Source: Chloracidobacterium sp. (GTDB lineage Bacteria > Acidobacteriota > Blastocatellia > Pyrinomonadales > Pyrinomonadaceae). From it: a DNA stretch of 64,000 nucleotides. Where the stretch lies: assembly GCA_016716365.1 (NCBI GenBank), contig JADJWM010000006.1:124001-188000 (forward strand), written 5' to 3'. Below are positions 17,989-25,639 of this stretch, piece after piece. A model generated the notes under the pieces. It saw only the letters and a list, made by a program, of their open reading frames with translations, was not told the DNA's origin and ran no database searches. How positions within the stretch are numbered: position 1 is the first letter of the stretch; each line of letters opens with the position of its first letter. Position numbers and translations under genes: made by a program.

Positions 17989-18145
17989 ATTTCCCTACGT
18001 TCAAGGATCCGGCCGGACCAAAGCTAACATCGACCGCTCGCGTGAAAGCTACATCCGGAATGCGCGAACGGAAACAGTGCTCGACACGGTGTTCGGGTGG
18101 GCAGAATCCAAGGACGGCTATCCCGCTTGCTGGTCCGAAACCCGT

Positions 18146-18790
18146 TCACTTTTTTATCCCCGAAATGCAGCAGGACGAAGGCGTTGAGCTTGTAACTTTT
18201 GACAGAAGATAACACATCGGCGGGTCTTCGGGGTTATAAGCTCCCGCCCGAACAAGCCCGAATCCACGGCACTTGGGGTCCCTATGACAGTCGGCCTGAC
18301 ACTGTTCGGCCGTCGTTCCCCGGTAAAAGGTGAGTCGCTCTCCATTCAGGCTGGCATTGAAGTCGATCGGCTGCCATTCGGCCGTCCCGCTAACGACCGA
18401 ATTCGAATTAGCAGCTATCGTAGGCAAGACAGCGGGGGTTCCATAGTTACTGTTGATCGCAACTGTGCCGCTATTCGAACCGCTGCTGCTTATCAGGAAC
18501 CAGGCCGCCACCATACCTCCAAACAATATGCACATTCCCGCCGCAGTCAAGACAGCGATCAGAAGCGGGTTTGAGCTTTTCGCTTGCTGCCGGCTTGGCG
18601 CGATCATTGTTTCGCGGCTCTTCGCCCATTCCGACGTGATCGGATCTTTCCGCGCGACGGTCTCTTGCTCAACGAATTCATGCGTTTGGTAACCGCGGGC
18701 ATTGCTGCTGACGAGGTCCGTGCCGTCCTGGAGGCAGAACCGCAAACTCTCGTCGGTATATGTCGAACGGCAGCTAGGACAAATTTTCAT
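18146..18790 (-). CDS. Zinc-ribbon, single-TM protein with cysteine-rich C-terminal (PAN/apple-like) domain
   Basis: 214-aa protein from ATG 18790; an in-frame TTG at 18808 overlapping the preceding stop is a possible longer start. The N-terminus carries a zinc ribbon with two CxxC-type pairs (MKICPSCRSTYTDESLRFCLQDG). A basic linker leads to one membrane segment (about residues 78-103, PLLIAVLTAAGMCILFGGMVAAW). The outer part ends in a small cysteine-rich domain (GERLTFYRGTTAEQCQADCHRDPKCRGFGLV ... CYLLSKV ... CC) that looks like a PAN/apple domain, used for binding proteins or sugars. This cytoplasmic-sensor, TM and outer-binding-domain layout is frequent in Acidobacteria; function unknown. 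It follows the M28 peptidase gene directly on the minus strand. Confidence 0.75.
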   Translation of the reverse strand: MKICPSCRSTYTDESLRFCLQDGTDLVSSNARGYQTHEFVEQETVARKDPITSEWAKSRETMIAPSRQQAKSSNPLLIAVLTAAGMCILFGGMVAAWFLISSSGSNSGTVAINSNYGTPAVLPTIAANSNSVVSGTAEWQPIDFNASLNGERLTFYRGTTAEQCQADCHRDPKCRGFGLVRAGAYNPEDPPMCYLLSKVTSSTPSSCCISGIKK

Positions 18791-18804
18791 CGTCTCACTC
18801 GGGT

Positions 18805-20868
18805 TCAAGGGCCGACCCGCTGAACCACCTTGATCTCTTCAAGCGCCCTTAGATATTCGAGCACAACATCCACCGGCACCGGCCCGTAGATCGCCGAAAC
18901 TGAGTCGCGGATCTGTTGTACGTTAGGATTGCCGTTGGCGAAGTTCAACACCTCGTAAGCATATTCGCTTCCCGATCCCCAATGGCCTTGATAGCGCAGA
19001 AGGCGAATTGAACGGGCTCGTTCCACGCCGTACTTGTCCGTGAAATAGTCGTACCCGAAGGCTCCCATCGTGCCCTTGATCGCGGGGTTTCGTTTGAAGA
19101 CGAGCCGGTTATCGCCCGGAGGGATATTCCGAGTTTTTGGCATGCCCAGGATCTGTTCCTGTTTCCCGTAGAAGTCAACTACGTCAGGTCTGGCACCACT
19201 AAGAACAGTCGACGGCATAAAGCCTCTGGTTGAGTTGACGACACGATACTCATGCCAAATGTGGTAGCTAGCCAAGTTTGCGGCTTCTTCGGCACTTAAT
19301 TCCAATTGCCTCGCGATCGTTCGAGTGGATCGCATTATTGATCTCGACCTGATCACCTGCCATAGAGAGTCAGCATCCTTGTCGCTAATATTCGCTAGAA
19401 AATATCCGCTGGCCCCGCCGATGAACCCGGCGCGTTTCAGTTTCGTGGGATCGATCATTGCGGGCGTGTCGTAGTTTGTGTGGATGTACCGGTCGGGCCA
19501 ATCGTTCAGATAGATCGCGGGGATCGAGAACGAGCTATCGGTATAGACTTGATGGTCGCTGCCCATCGAGAATTCGGCCATCCGGGCGTGGAGGGGTTCC
19601 TTGCCGCCTTCGGGTGCGACCAGAGGGTAAGGCACGGTCTCGCCGGCGGCGTGACGATACGACTGTTCATTCACGAATTCACCGAACGCCTCCGCGACGT
19701 CGTTGATGAACGACGGCAGGCTCGCCGGGCCGCGCGTGACGTGAAACACGGCCTTCGTTTCGGGCCCGCCGCCCACCATGTCCATGTGGATCACGGCCTT
19801 GATCCGCCGCGTGATGTCGGGCCGGGCGTTGAGCAAAACCAGCGTGCCTTCTATCTCCGGCGGCCAAATGAACCGTATCGACCTTCGAGGCCGCTCGATC
19901 TTACCTTCCTTGATCAGCTTCGCCAGCGTGCGGCCGACCTCAAGGATCGTCACGCATCCGCTCGCGTTGTCGTTCGCGCCTGGCCGCGGGTGGTCGAGGT
20001 GGCAGCTGAACGCGATCTCTTCCTCCCGAAGTTTCGGGTCCGAGCCCGGGATCACGGCCGTCGCGATGTCGTACGTTCCGACGGTTCGGCCGGCACGGAC
20101 CTCGGCTTTGAACGTGATCTTCTCACCGCGTGCCAGCCTTGCCTGAAATCCCCGGGCCTGTTTCAGCGACAGCATGAACGCGAACGTCTTCGTCTCGGTA
20201 AAGCTGTTCAGATGTCCCCACCTGATCAGGTTGTCGTTCTCGCCGAACCACGCCGTGCGTTGATTTTGCGCGTAGCTCAAAATGCCCGCAGCACCGTATT
20301 TCTCGACCGCGAGCGGCACCGCGGCCTCCGGCTGCGATGACACAAGCACCAGCTTTCCGCGAACGTCCTTGCCCGCGTAGTCGGATTCGTTCGTCCCGGT
20401 ACCGACATCCACCAGCTCGGCCTTGACGTTCCCGCTCTCGCTGTCCTGGGCCAGCACCAGCGGCATCGCGTCCCAGCTCGCGATCCGGACCGCGGGCCTG
20501 CCGTCCGCACCCAGTTCCCAAAGCTCAGCAAACTCGGCGTTCCACGCGGGCCGGGCCTTCTGCGTCCCATAGAAAGTCTTTCCATCGGCCGGAAACTGCA
20601 GGACCTCAGCGTTCTGCAAGCCGTAGCTTCGGGCCTGCTCCACGATAAAATCCGCCGCCGTCCGAAAGCCGCGCGATGCCCGCATCCGATGCTGCCGCGA
20701 GACGAACTCGAGATTCCGCTTCGCCGTCTCGCCCGACAGTTCATTGGCAAGCGCCGCAACCACCGGTTCCGCCAGCAGCGGAGGCGCCTGCTGTGCGCGG
20801 AGACCGGCAATCGAAAAGGCAGAGAAAAGGATCGCGGCCGCAAAACCTAACTTGTTTATTCTTGGCAT
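18805..20868 (-). CDS. M28-family zinc aminopeptidase, exported
   Basis: 687-aa secreted peptidase from ATG 20868, chosen because it opens with a signal peptide (MPRINKLGFAAAILFSAFSIAGLRAQ) and has AGGTGA about 6 bases upstream. The frame is open for 154 codons further upstream, where a GIY-YIG-like sequence is encoded. Residues about 120-260 form a PA-like insert; the peptidase core shows the M28 metal ligands in AFSCHLDHPRPGANDNASG (His and Asp), the glutamate in WPPEIEGT, HMDMVGG, and the last histidine in SDHQVYTDSS. The C-terminal 200 residues include a helical region as in larger M28 enzymes of this phylum. It probably trims peptides outside the cytoplasm. The zinc-ribbon protein gene follows closely. 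Confidence 0.88.
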   Translation of the reverse strand: MPRINKLGFAAAILFSAFSIAGLRAQQAPPLLAEPVVAALANELSGETAKRNLEFVSRQHRMRASRGFRTAADFIVEQARSYGLQNAEVLQFPADGKTFYGTQKARPAWNAEFAELWELGADGRPAVRIASWDAMPLVLAQDSESGNVKAELVDVGTGTNESDYAGKDVRGKLVLVSSQPEAAVPLAVEKYGAAGILSYAQNQRTAWFGENDNLIRWGHLNSFTETKTFAFMLSLKQARGFQARLARGEKITFKAEVRAGRTVGTYDIATAVIPGSDPKLREEEIAFSCHLDHPRPGANDNASGCVTILEVGRTLAKLIKEGKIERPRRSIRFIWPPEIEGTLVLLNARPDITRRIKAVIHMDMVGGGPETKAVFHVTRGPASLPSFINDVAEAFGEFVNEQSYRHAAGETVPYPLVAPEGGKEPLHARMAEFSMGSDHQVYTDSSFSIPAIYLNDWPDRYIHTNYDTPAMIDPTKLKRAGFIGGASGYFLANISDKDADSLWQVIRSRSIMRSTRTIARQLELSAEEAANLASYHIWHEYRVVNSTRGFMPSTVLSGARPDVVDFYGKQEQILGMPKTRNIPPGDNRLVFKRNPAIKGTMGAFGYDYFTDKYGVERARSIRLLRYQGHWGSGSEYAYEVLNFANGNPNVQQIRDSVSAIYGPVPVDVVLEYLRALEEIKVVQRVGP

Positions 20869-21330
20869 TGGCGTCACCTGGCTCCCGGGTATTCTAGCCA
20901 ATCCTCTATGATTCGCAGGCGGCAATTCACAGTGATCAATGGTGTACGCATGCAGCAGGCGTTGCTCGATGACTTTTGGATCATTCTCATCGTCAAAGGT
21001 GCATTCGACTGTGAATTGCTGACCAGGGAACAGCGCTTCAATCATTTCACGTACGATCCTGTCGGGCCCACGGGTGTTGAACAACCTTCCAGGTCCTCCG
21101 TTCCCTCGACCGATCCCTTGCCTGCCCCGACGCCTGCCGCCGCCGGATTGGCCGATGTACACGACGTTCGACGACCCGCGTACCCTCGACAACGCTGTTG
21201 GCGCTCGAATCACATATACGCCATGTCTGCAGGGAATTCCAGCCGATTTCAAAGATGCAAACTCGCCGGCTTTGTACTCCCATCGCTCCCAGCGGCGTGT
21301 CGCGATTTCTGATTCAAATTCACTCTGCAT
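20869..21330 (-). CDS. GIY-YIG nuclease-like ORF without its own stop codon
   Basis: 154 codons from ATG 21330 that run without a stop into the M28 peptidase frame. A GIY-YIG-type domain is visible: HGVYVIRA and NVVYIGQSGGGRRRGRQGIGRG supply the two tyrosine motifs and the arginine, KVIEQRLLHAY the catalytic-type glutamate, and PPANHR the terminal asparagine. All key positions of an active GIY-YIG nuclease therefore appear present. Codon and base use look different from the neighbouring peptidase, and the DUF3883 gene lies upstream in the same direction. The domain ends about 15 codons before the peptidase start. It may be a separate gene whose stop was lost, or a fusion; a fused product could not use the peptidase signal peptide at its N-terminus. 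Confidence 0.6.
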
Positions 21331-21461
21331 AACAGGTCCGTCACTAGTGGAACCAATTCACTCGTTCCGTTTCTGTCCACCAAACGACCGGCGTCACCCG
21401 GCGGCGTTAGGTGATTCTGCATTCTAATCCCCTTGATCCGCAACGCGTACCCACGCCAATG

Positions 21462-22211
21462 TTAGGCTTCATTCAGTGTGCATTCCCATGCCAACACGTC
21501 CATTTGAAATTTGTCCTGGAGTTGTTGCCAAGTGTACTCCGCATGGGTCGGTTCGCTTCGCGCCATTGATACCACGAATAGGCGCCAGGTAGGCAGTTCT
21601 CCCGCAACCCGAGCTTCGTTTCTTGTGAGAAAGAATCTGGGAAAATCCGCGTCCGTACCTTTCACTTCGACATGGAGCGAGTGTGCGCCGTTCGTTGCTA
21701 CGATGTCGTAGCCTCTGTTTTCACGCTGACAATCTGTGATCGAGAAGCCACGCTGCACAAGGACTGAAATACAATACTTCACGGCTGCCTCCTCGATCTC
21801 TCGGCGGTTTCTCGCATCGGCATATCCGCCGCCAACCACACTAACGTGTTCAGTATCCATTCTCTGCAGAATGAGCGCGCCCGCGACTGTGTCTGGTTTC
21901 CGAGTACGGCCGAAGTGTCGAAGGGCTTCCTTGTCTGTTCTGATCTCAATTGCACGGTACTGGCCTAGATACTCCCAACTGTTGGTTGTTCGTTTGATAT
22001 AGGCTGGCACAGTTAGGCCAGATTCTAGGAAAAGCTTCGCTCGCCTGACGACGCGCGGGCCTTTCCCAAAAACGACAACTTCCGGCGCGTCTGGATTCAG
22101 AGTACGCGTGAGCGCCAGGCCCTTAACGACATTGCGCTTTGTGCGGATGTAATCGTCACCTCCCGCGAGAAGCGTCGCTAGTTGATCAGTGTCCAAGCGG
22201 TTTGGGTACAT
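21462..22211 (-). CDS. DUF3883-domain protein (PD-(D/E)XK-like)
   Basis: 249-aa protein with a C-terminal DUF3883 domain at about residues 125-235: RREIEEAAVKYCISVLVQRGF, then GYDIVATNGAHSLHVEVKGTDADFPRFFLTRNEARVA, then WRLFVVSM. The spacing D...(E)VK with a preceding helix glutamate is the arrangement of PD-(D/E)XK nuclease-like folds, and DUF3883 domains are often found in restriction and defence proteins. The N-terminal half (KGLALTRTLNPDAPEVVVFGKGPRVVR, WEYLGQYRAIEI) looks like a small beta-rich binding domain, possibly reading modified DNA; this is inference. Start ATG 22211 has a GGAG 6 bases upstream. Its GC content looks lower than the surroundings, it follows a small acidic ORF and lies beside a GIY-YIG-like ORF, together suggesting an acquired restriction-type module. 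Confidence 0.75.
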   Translation of the reverse strand: MYPNRLDTDQLATLLAGGDDYIRTKRNVVKGLALTRTLNPDAPEVVVFGKGPRVVRRAKLFLESGLTVPAYIKRTTNSWEYLGQYRAIEIRTDKEALRHFGRTRKPDTVAGALILQRMDTEHVSVVGGGYADARNRREIEEAAVKYCISVLVQRGFSITDCQRENRGYDIVATNGAHSLHVEVKGTDADFPRFFLTRNEARVAGELPTWRLFVVSMARSEPTHAEYTWQQLQDKFQMDVLAWECTLNEA

Positions 22212-22246
22212 ATTCGCTCCGTGATGCGTAACCGATGATTATTTGT

Positions 22247-22567
22247 CTATTGCGTGATAATGAGCCTTTCTTGATCTCCTGTCACGCGCTTTCGTCCTTC
22301 CCTAACGACCAAAGTGAGCCTAAACGGGTGCAATAGGTCCGCTGCGACGCTTAAGCGGCGGTGCATATCATCCAAATCGTTCCCGGCGTCCATTTCGTCC
22401 AAATCGTCCATATCTTGCGTTTCATACGTGTCGTCCGGATTGCTATCGCCTGCCGTCCCTGTAAATAGGAAGATCGCTTGATAAGCGGACGCCCTCGTCC
22501 GCATCGCCGCTCGCGGCGAAACGCCATGCAGCCAAAAAGCCACGCACTGCAAACACGTATCAAACAT
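22247..22567 (-). CDS. Small acidic hypothetical ORF
   Basis: 106 codons from ATG 22567, ending 35 bases before the DUF3883 gene in the same direction. The middle is strongly acidic with a repeated pattern (DDTYETQDMDDLDEMDAGNDLDDM), and the end (HPFRLTLVVREGRKRVTGDQERLI) looks like real beta/charged protein sequence. The first 45 residues are less protein-like, so the true start may be internal. No family is recognised. If real it would be the first gene of the DUF3883/GIY-YIG cluster, downstream of phased GTGTTTCA repeats. Confidence 0.35.
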   Translation of the reverse strand: MFDTCLQCVAFWLHGVSPRAAMRTRASAYQAIFLFTGTAGDSNPDDTYETQDMDDLDEMDAGNDLDDMHRRLSVAADLLHPFRLTLVVREGRKRVTGDQERLIITQ

Positions 22568-22613
22568 CGCCCGCCACGATCGCGGCGGGATAGGAATCTG
22601 CCTCCCCCCAAGC

Positions 22614-22742
22614 GTTTCAGCGGTGTTTCACACTTTGTTTCATCGTGTTTCAGGGCACATTTTCACCGTAAACCCAATGAACGCAGCGTGTTTCATAGTG
22701 TTTCATGGTGTTTCACAGAAACAACGCTCACGCCTATGAAAC
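22614..22742. repeat. Cluster of phased GTGTTTCA repeats
   Basis: GTGTTTCA or a one-base variant occurs at 22623, 22635 (TTGTTTCA), 22645, 22688, 22698 and 22708, with a shorter GTTTCA at 22614 and an inverted TGAAAC at 22737. The last three are spaced exactly 10 bp, and the first three 12 and 10 bp, so copies lie on one helical face in two groups. The cluster is upstream of the minus-strand acidic ORF/DUF3883 genes. It resembles an operator or iteron array. It is not a CRISPR array, since the repeats are far too short. Confidence 0.7.
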
Positions 22743-22818
22743 GAAACACTCTTGAGAAGGTCTCACGGCCACGCACCAACTACTTATCTCAGGCCCGTTT
22801 ATGGCAATTACTCCTGGC

Positions 22819-23838
22819 TCAAGCCGCGAGGTCGATCACCGGAGCGACACTGCCGACCGCGTCGCCCCTTCGGTTCTTCAACAGCATCGGGGAAAGATCC
22901 GAAAGGCTCTCGTCTGCGATGAGACCAAGTTGTTTCAGGATCGCGACAGCAGCGACGGGCCTTGCACGCCGATCGTCGCCGTCCTCTATTTTCAACGCGA
23001 TGGAGAGGCCCGAAGGATGTTTATCCGACGGCAGCACGCCGCACAGCCAGACGCCTTCGGCACCGACCTTTGAAATGATCCGGCCCTCGGCGGCCTGCAT
23101 CAGCATCGTGTCCAGCCGTTCGGAGCCCCCGATCAGCTCGGGAAATTTCGACATCGCCGAAACTATCCTCGCACACGCCGTTTTTATGCCCGGTTCAAAG
23201 TGGTCCGGCGGCGAGACCAGATTCAGGAACGAGCGTGCCATTGCCTCGAGCGGCACGGCAAAGATCGGGGCGGCACAGCCGTCCACGCCGAGGCCGATCT
23301 TCTTCGACGGCACGCCGGTCATCGTCTCGACCGTGCCGAGGATCTCTTTCTGCACAGGGTTGTCCGGCGATTCGTACGAGCCGATCGGTGCCCCTAAATG
23401 CTTGGCGACGGCGAGCATCCCGGCGTGTTTTCCGGAACAATTGTTATGGAGCTGCGTCGGATATTCGCCTGCCCTCTGCATTCGCTCGGCCTCTTTCTCG
23501 AAGAAAGGAAGATGGGCCCCGCACCGAAGATGCGCTTCGGTCAGATCAAGCCGGCCGAGCATCAATTCGACGATCCGCACGTGCCGCGATTCACCCGAAT
23601 GCGATGCACAAGCCAGGGCGATCTCTTCCTCCGAGAATCCGAAGGCGTCGGCGGCCCCGCTCGTTATCAGCGGTATCGCCTGCAGCGGTTTCGCCGCCGA
23701 ACGGAAGAAGGTCATCATCCGCGGATCTCCGGCCGATGCGGCAGCGGAACCGTCGCCGTCCAGAATAATGAAACTCCCGCGATGGACCGATTCGACGGTC
23801 TCACCCCGGATCACTTTTGCAAGGGTCTTTGAAGGCAT
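22819..23838 (-). CDS. Type II-like L-asparaginase (Rhizobium AnsA family)
   Basis: 339-aa cytoplasmic enzyme of the Asparaginase_II family (ReAII/AnsA type), which hydrolyses L-asparagine to aspartate and ammonia. The family signatures are visible: VIRGETVESVHRGSF near the start, FFRSAAKPLQAIPL (about residues 44-57, with the catalytic serine-lysine region SAAKP), LACASHSGESRH (about 74-85), QLHNNCSGKHAGML (about 128-141, zinc/cysteine site in this family) and GVDGCAAPIFAVPL (about 205-218). It is unrelated to the E. coli AnsA/AnsB fold. It lies alone between the accessory patch and recN; a decamer-repeat hairpin sits directly upstream of its start. Confidence 0.92.
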   Translation of the reverse strand: MPSKTLAKVIRGETVESVHRGSFIILDGDGSAAASAGDPRMMTFFRSAAKPLQAIPLITSGAADAFGFSEEEIALACASHSGESRHVRIVELMLGRLDLTEAHLRCGAHLPFFEKEAERMQRAGEYPTQLHNNCSGKHAGMLAVAKHLGAPIGSYESPDNPVQKEILGTVETMTGVPSKKIGLGVDGCAAPIFAVPLEAMARSFLNLVSPPDHFEPGIKTACARIVSAMSKFPELIGGSERLDTMLMQAAEGRIISKVGAEGVWLCGVLPSDKHPSGLSIALKIEDGDDRRARPVAAVAILKQLGLIADESLSDLSPMLLKNRRGDAVGSVAPVIDLAA

Positions 23839-23856
23839 ATGAGAATTCTAATTATC

Positions 23857-23934
23857 CACAGATAGACACAGATGGACACCGATATCTGCGATTCATTCTT
23901 CTTTCATCGGTGTACATCTGTGTTCATCGGTAGA
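23857..23934. repeat. Inverted pair of 10-bp-period repeats between recN and the asparaginase gene
   Basis: Left arm: three decamers CACAGATAGA, CACAGATGGA, CACCGATATC (23857-23886). Right arm: CATCGGTGTA, CATCTGTGTT, CATCGGTAGA (23905-23934). The arms pair over 17 bases (23867-23883 with 23906-23922) with one mismatch, forming a hairpin with a T-rich loop. It may end transcription of one flank; this is inferred. Confidence 0.7.
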
Positions 23935-23943
23935 CAGATCTTC

Positions 23944-25626
23944 CTAACCGGCCGCGGCCAGCATTTCTCGGGCATTTTCGCGGGCGGCATCGGTGATCGT
24001 TTCACCCGCAAGCATTCGGGCGATCTCCTCGATCTGCTCGCCCGGATCGAGCACTCGAACGGTTATCTCGGTGCTTCCTTTCTTCATCAGCTTTTCGACA
24101 AGCAGGTGCGTATCGGCCATCGACGCGACCTGCGGCTGATGGGTTACACACAGGACCTGCTGCCCCTCGGCCAGGGCCTTCAGCTTGAGCCCGACGGACT
24201 CGGCGACCCGGCCGCCGATCCCTGCGTCGATCTCATCGAAGACCGCCGTTACGCCCGGCGTTTTTTCGCGGGCCGCCGTTTTCAGCACGAGCATCAGCCG
24301 CGATGCCTCGCCGCCCGACGCTACGCGTGCAAGCGGCATCGGCGGTTCGCCAGGATTTGCCGAGAAATAGAATTCGACGCGGTCGATGCCCGAGGGCCGA
24401 AAAACGTCGTCACCCTCGCCGTGTCTGAGTTCGACCCGGACCTCAAAGCGGGCCTTCTCTAGCGCGACCTCCTTCAAAGAGGCCTCGACCGATTTCGCAT
24501 ATTTTGCCGCGCCCGCCGCTCGACGCTCGTGCAGCTTCATCGCCGTTTCAATGAACGCCGCTCGACGCCTTTCAAGCTCGGCGGTCAACCGCTCTTCCTG
24601 AAACTCCGAGGTCTCGATCGCCTCAAGCCCTTCTCGGCTCTCGCCCAGATGCTGAAGCACCGCATCCACCGATCCACCGTACTTCCGCGTCAGCCGCGAG
24701 ATCTCGGCCAGCCGGTTCTCGATCTCCTCAAGCCTCTGGGGCGAAAATTCGAGATGCGAGCCAAAATCCCGGGCCGTGATCGCGAGGTCTTCGATCACCG
24801 CCGCCGCGGCCTGAATGCTCTCGGTATAGTCGGCAAATCTCGCGTCAAATTCTGCAAGTTCCTCGACGTTCCGCGTAGCCTTTTGCAGCGTGCTCGCCGT
24901 CGAATTCTCGTCGTCATAGAGCAGCGAATACGCTTCAAGGCTCAGGGCCGCAAGCTTCTCCGCATTCGCCAGCCGCTTCTTTTCGATCTCCAGCTCTTCG
25001 GATTCGCCCGGCTGGACCGCCGCTTTTTCGATCTCGTCGATCTGGAATCTCAGGACGTCGAGGAGTTGAAGCTTGTCGGCCTCGTCTGCCTTAAGTGCAG
25101 CGAGTTCCGCCTTGATCTCAGCCCACGCCCGGTATGCCTTCTCGGTTTGGCGGACAAGTTCGGCCAACCCGGCGAAAGCATCGAGCAGGCCTCGATGGCT
25201 TGCCGGGTCGAAAAGCTCACTATGCTCGCCCTGGCCGTGGATCGCGATAAGATGCCGTCCGATCTGTCGAAGGACCGCCTGAGTCGCCAGCTGCCCGTTG
25301 ATGAAGATCCGGTTCCTTCCCGTCCGCGACAACTCCCGTCGGACGATGAGTTCGCCGTCGCCATCCGATCCCGCACCGATATTCTCGAGCGTCTCGCTCA
25401 ATTCGCGGCTCTCTCTTACCCTGAACAATCCCTCTATGATGGCAAGGTCCTCACCGGCCTTGATCAGGTCGGTCGAAGCCCGTTCGCCTGTCAGCACCCC
25501 GAGGCTGTCGACGATGATCGACTTGCCCGACCCCGTCTCTCCCGTAAGCAGGTTTAGCCCGGGGCCGAACTCGGCCTCGAGCTCGCCGATCAGCGCTATG
25601 TTTTTGACCTTCAAGTACTCGAGCAT
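23944..25626 (-). CDS. recN: DNA repair protein RecN
   Basis: 560-aa SMC-like ATPase that helps process DNA double-strand breaks. Start at ATG 25626 (MLEYLKVKNIALIGELEAEFG), with AGAGG just upstream and 13 bases after the stop of the previous gene; a longer frame to 25668 lacks family similarity. Walker A GETGSGKSI is at about residues 29-37; the central 150-370 region is coiled coil (VRQTEKAYRAWAEIKAELAALKADEADKLQLL and others); the C-terminal head has the ABC-type signature RVASGGEASRLMLVLKT, Walker B VTAVFDEIDAGIGG and QVLCVTHQPQVA. Length is normal for RecN. It is transcribed with the M14 carboxypeptidase gene upstream. Confidence 0.96.
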   Translation of the reverse strand: MLEYLKVKNIALIGELEAEFGPGLNLLTGETGSGKSIIVDSLGVLTGERASTDLIKAGEDLAIIEGLFRVRESRELSETLENIGAGSDGDGELIVRRELSRTGRNRIFINGQLATQAVLRQIGRHLIAIHGQGEHSELFDPASHRGLLDAFAGLAELVRQTEKAYRAWAEIKAELAALKADEADKLQLLDVLRFQIDEIEKAAVQPGESEELEIEKKRLANAEKLAALSLEAYSLLYDDENSTASTLQKATRNVEELAEFDARFADYTESIQAAAAVIEDLAITARDFGSHLEFSPQRLEEIENRLAEISRLTRKYGGSVDAVLQHLGESREGLEAIETSEFQEERLTAELERRRAAFIETAMKLHERRAAGAAKYAKSVEASLKEVALEKARFEVRVELRHGEGDDVFRPSGIDRVEFYFSANPGEPPMPLARVASGGEASRLMLVLKTAAREKTPGVTAVFDEIDAGIGGRVAESVGLKLKALAEGQQVLCVTHQPQVASMADTHLLVEKLMKKGSTEITVRVLDPGEQIEEIARMLAGETITDAARENAREMLAAAG

Positions 25627-25639
25627 ACCTCTGCCGCGG

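Noticed and set aside
22614..22742. CRISPR array suspected for the GTGTTTCA repeats
   Set aside because: Repeat units of 8 bases spaced 10 bp leave no spacers; no cas genes are present.
22478..23842. Long plus-strand ORF (454 codons) opposite the asparaginase gene
   Set aside because: It mirrors the antisense of a well-recognised enzyme; its residues are biased to Arg, Ser and Pro and show no family motif.
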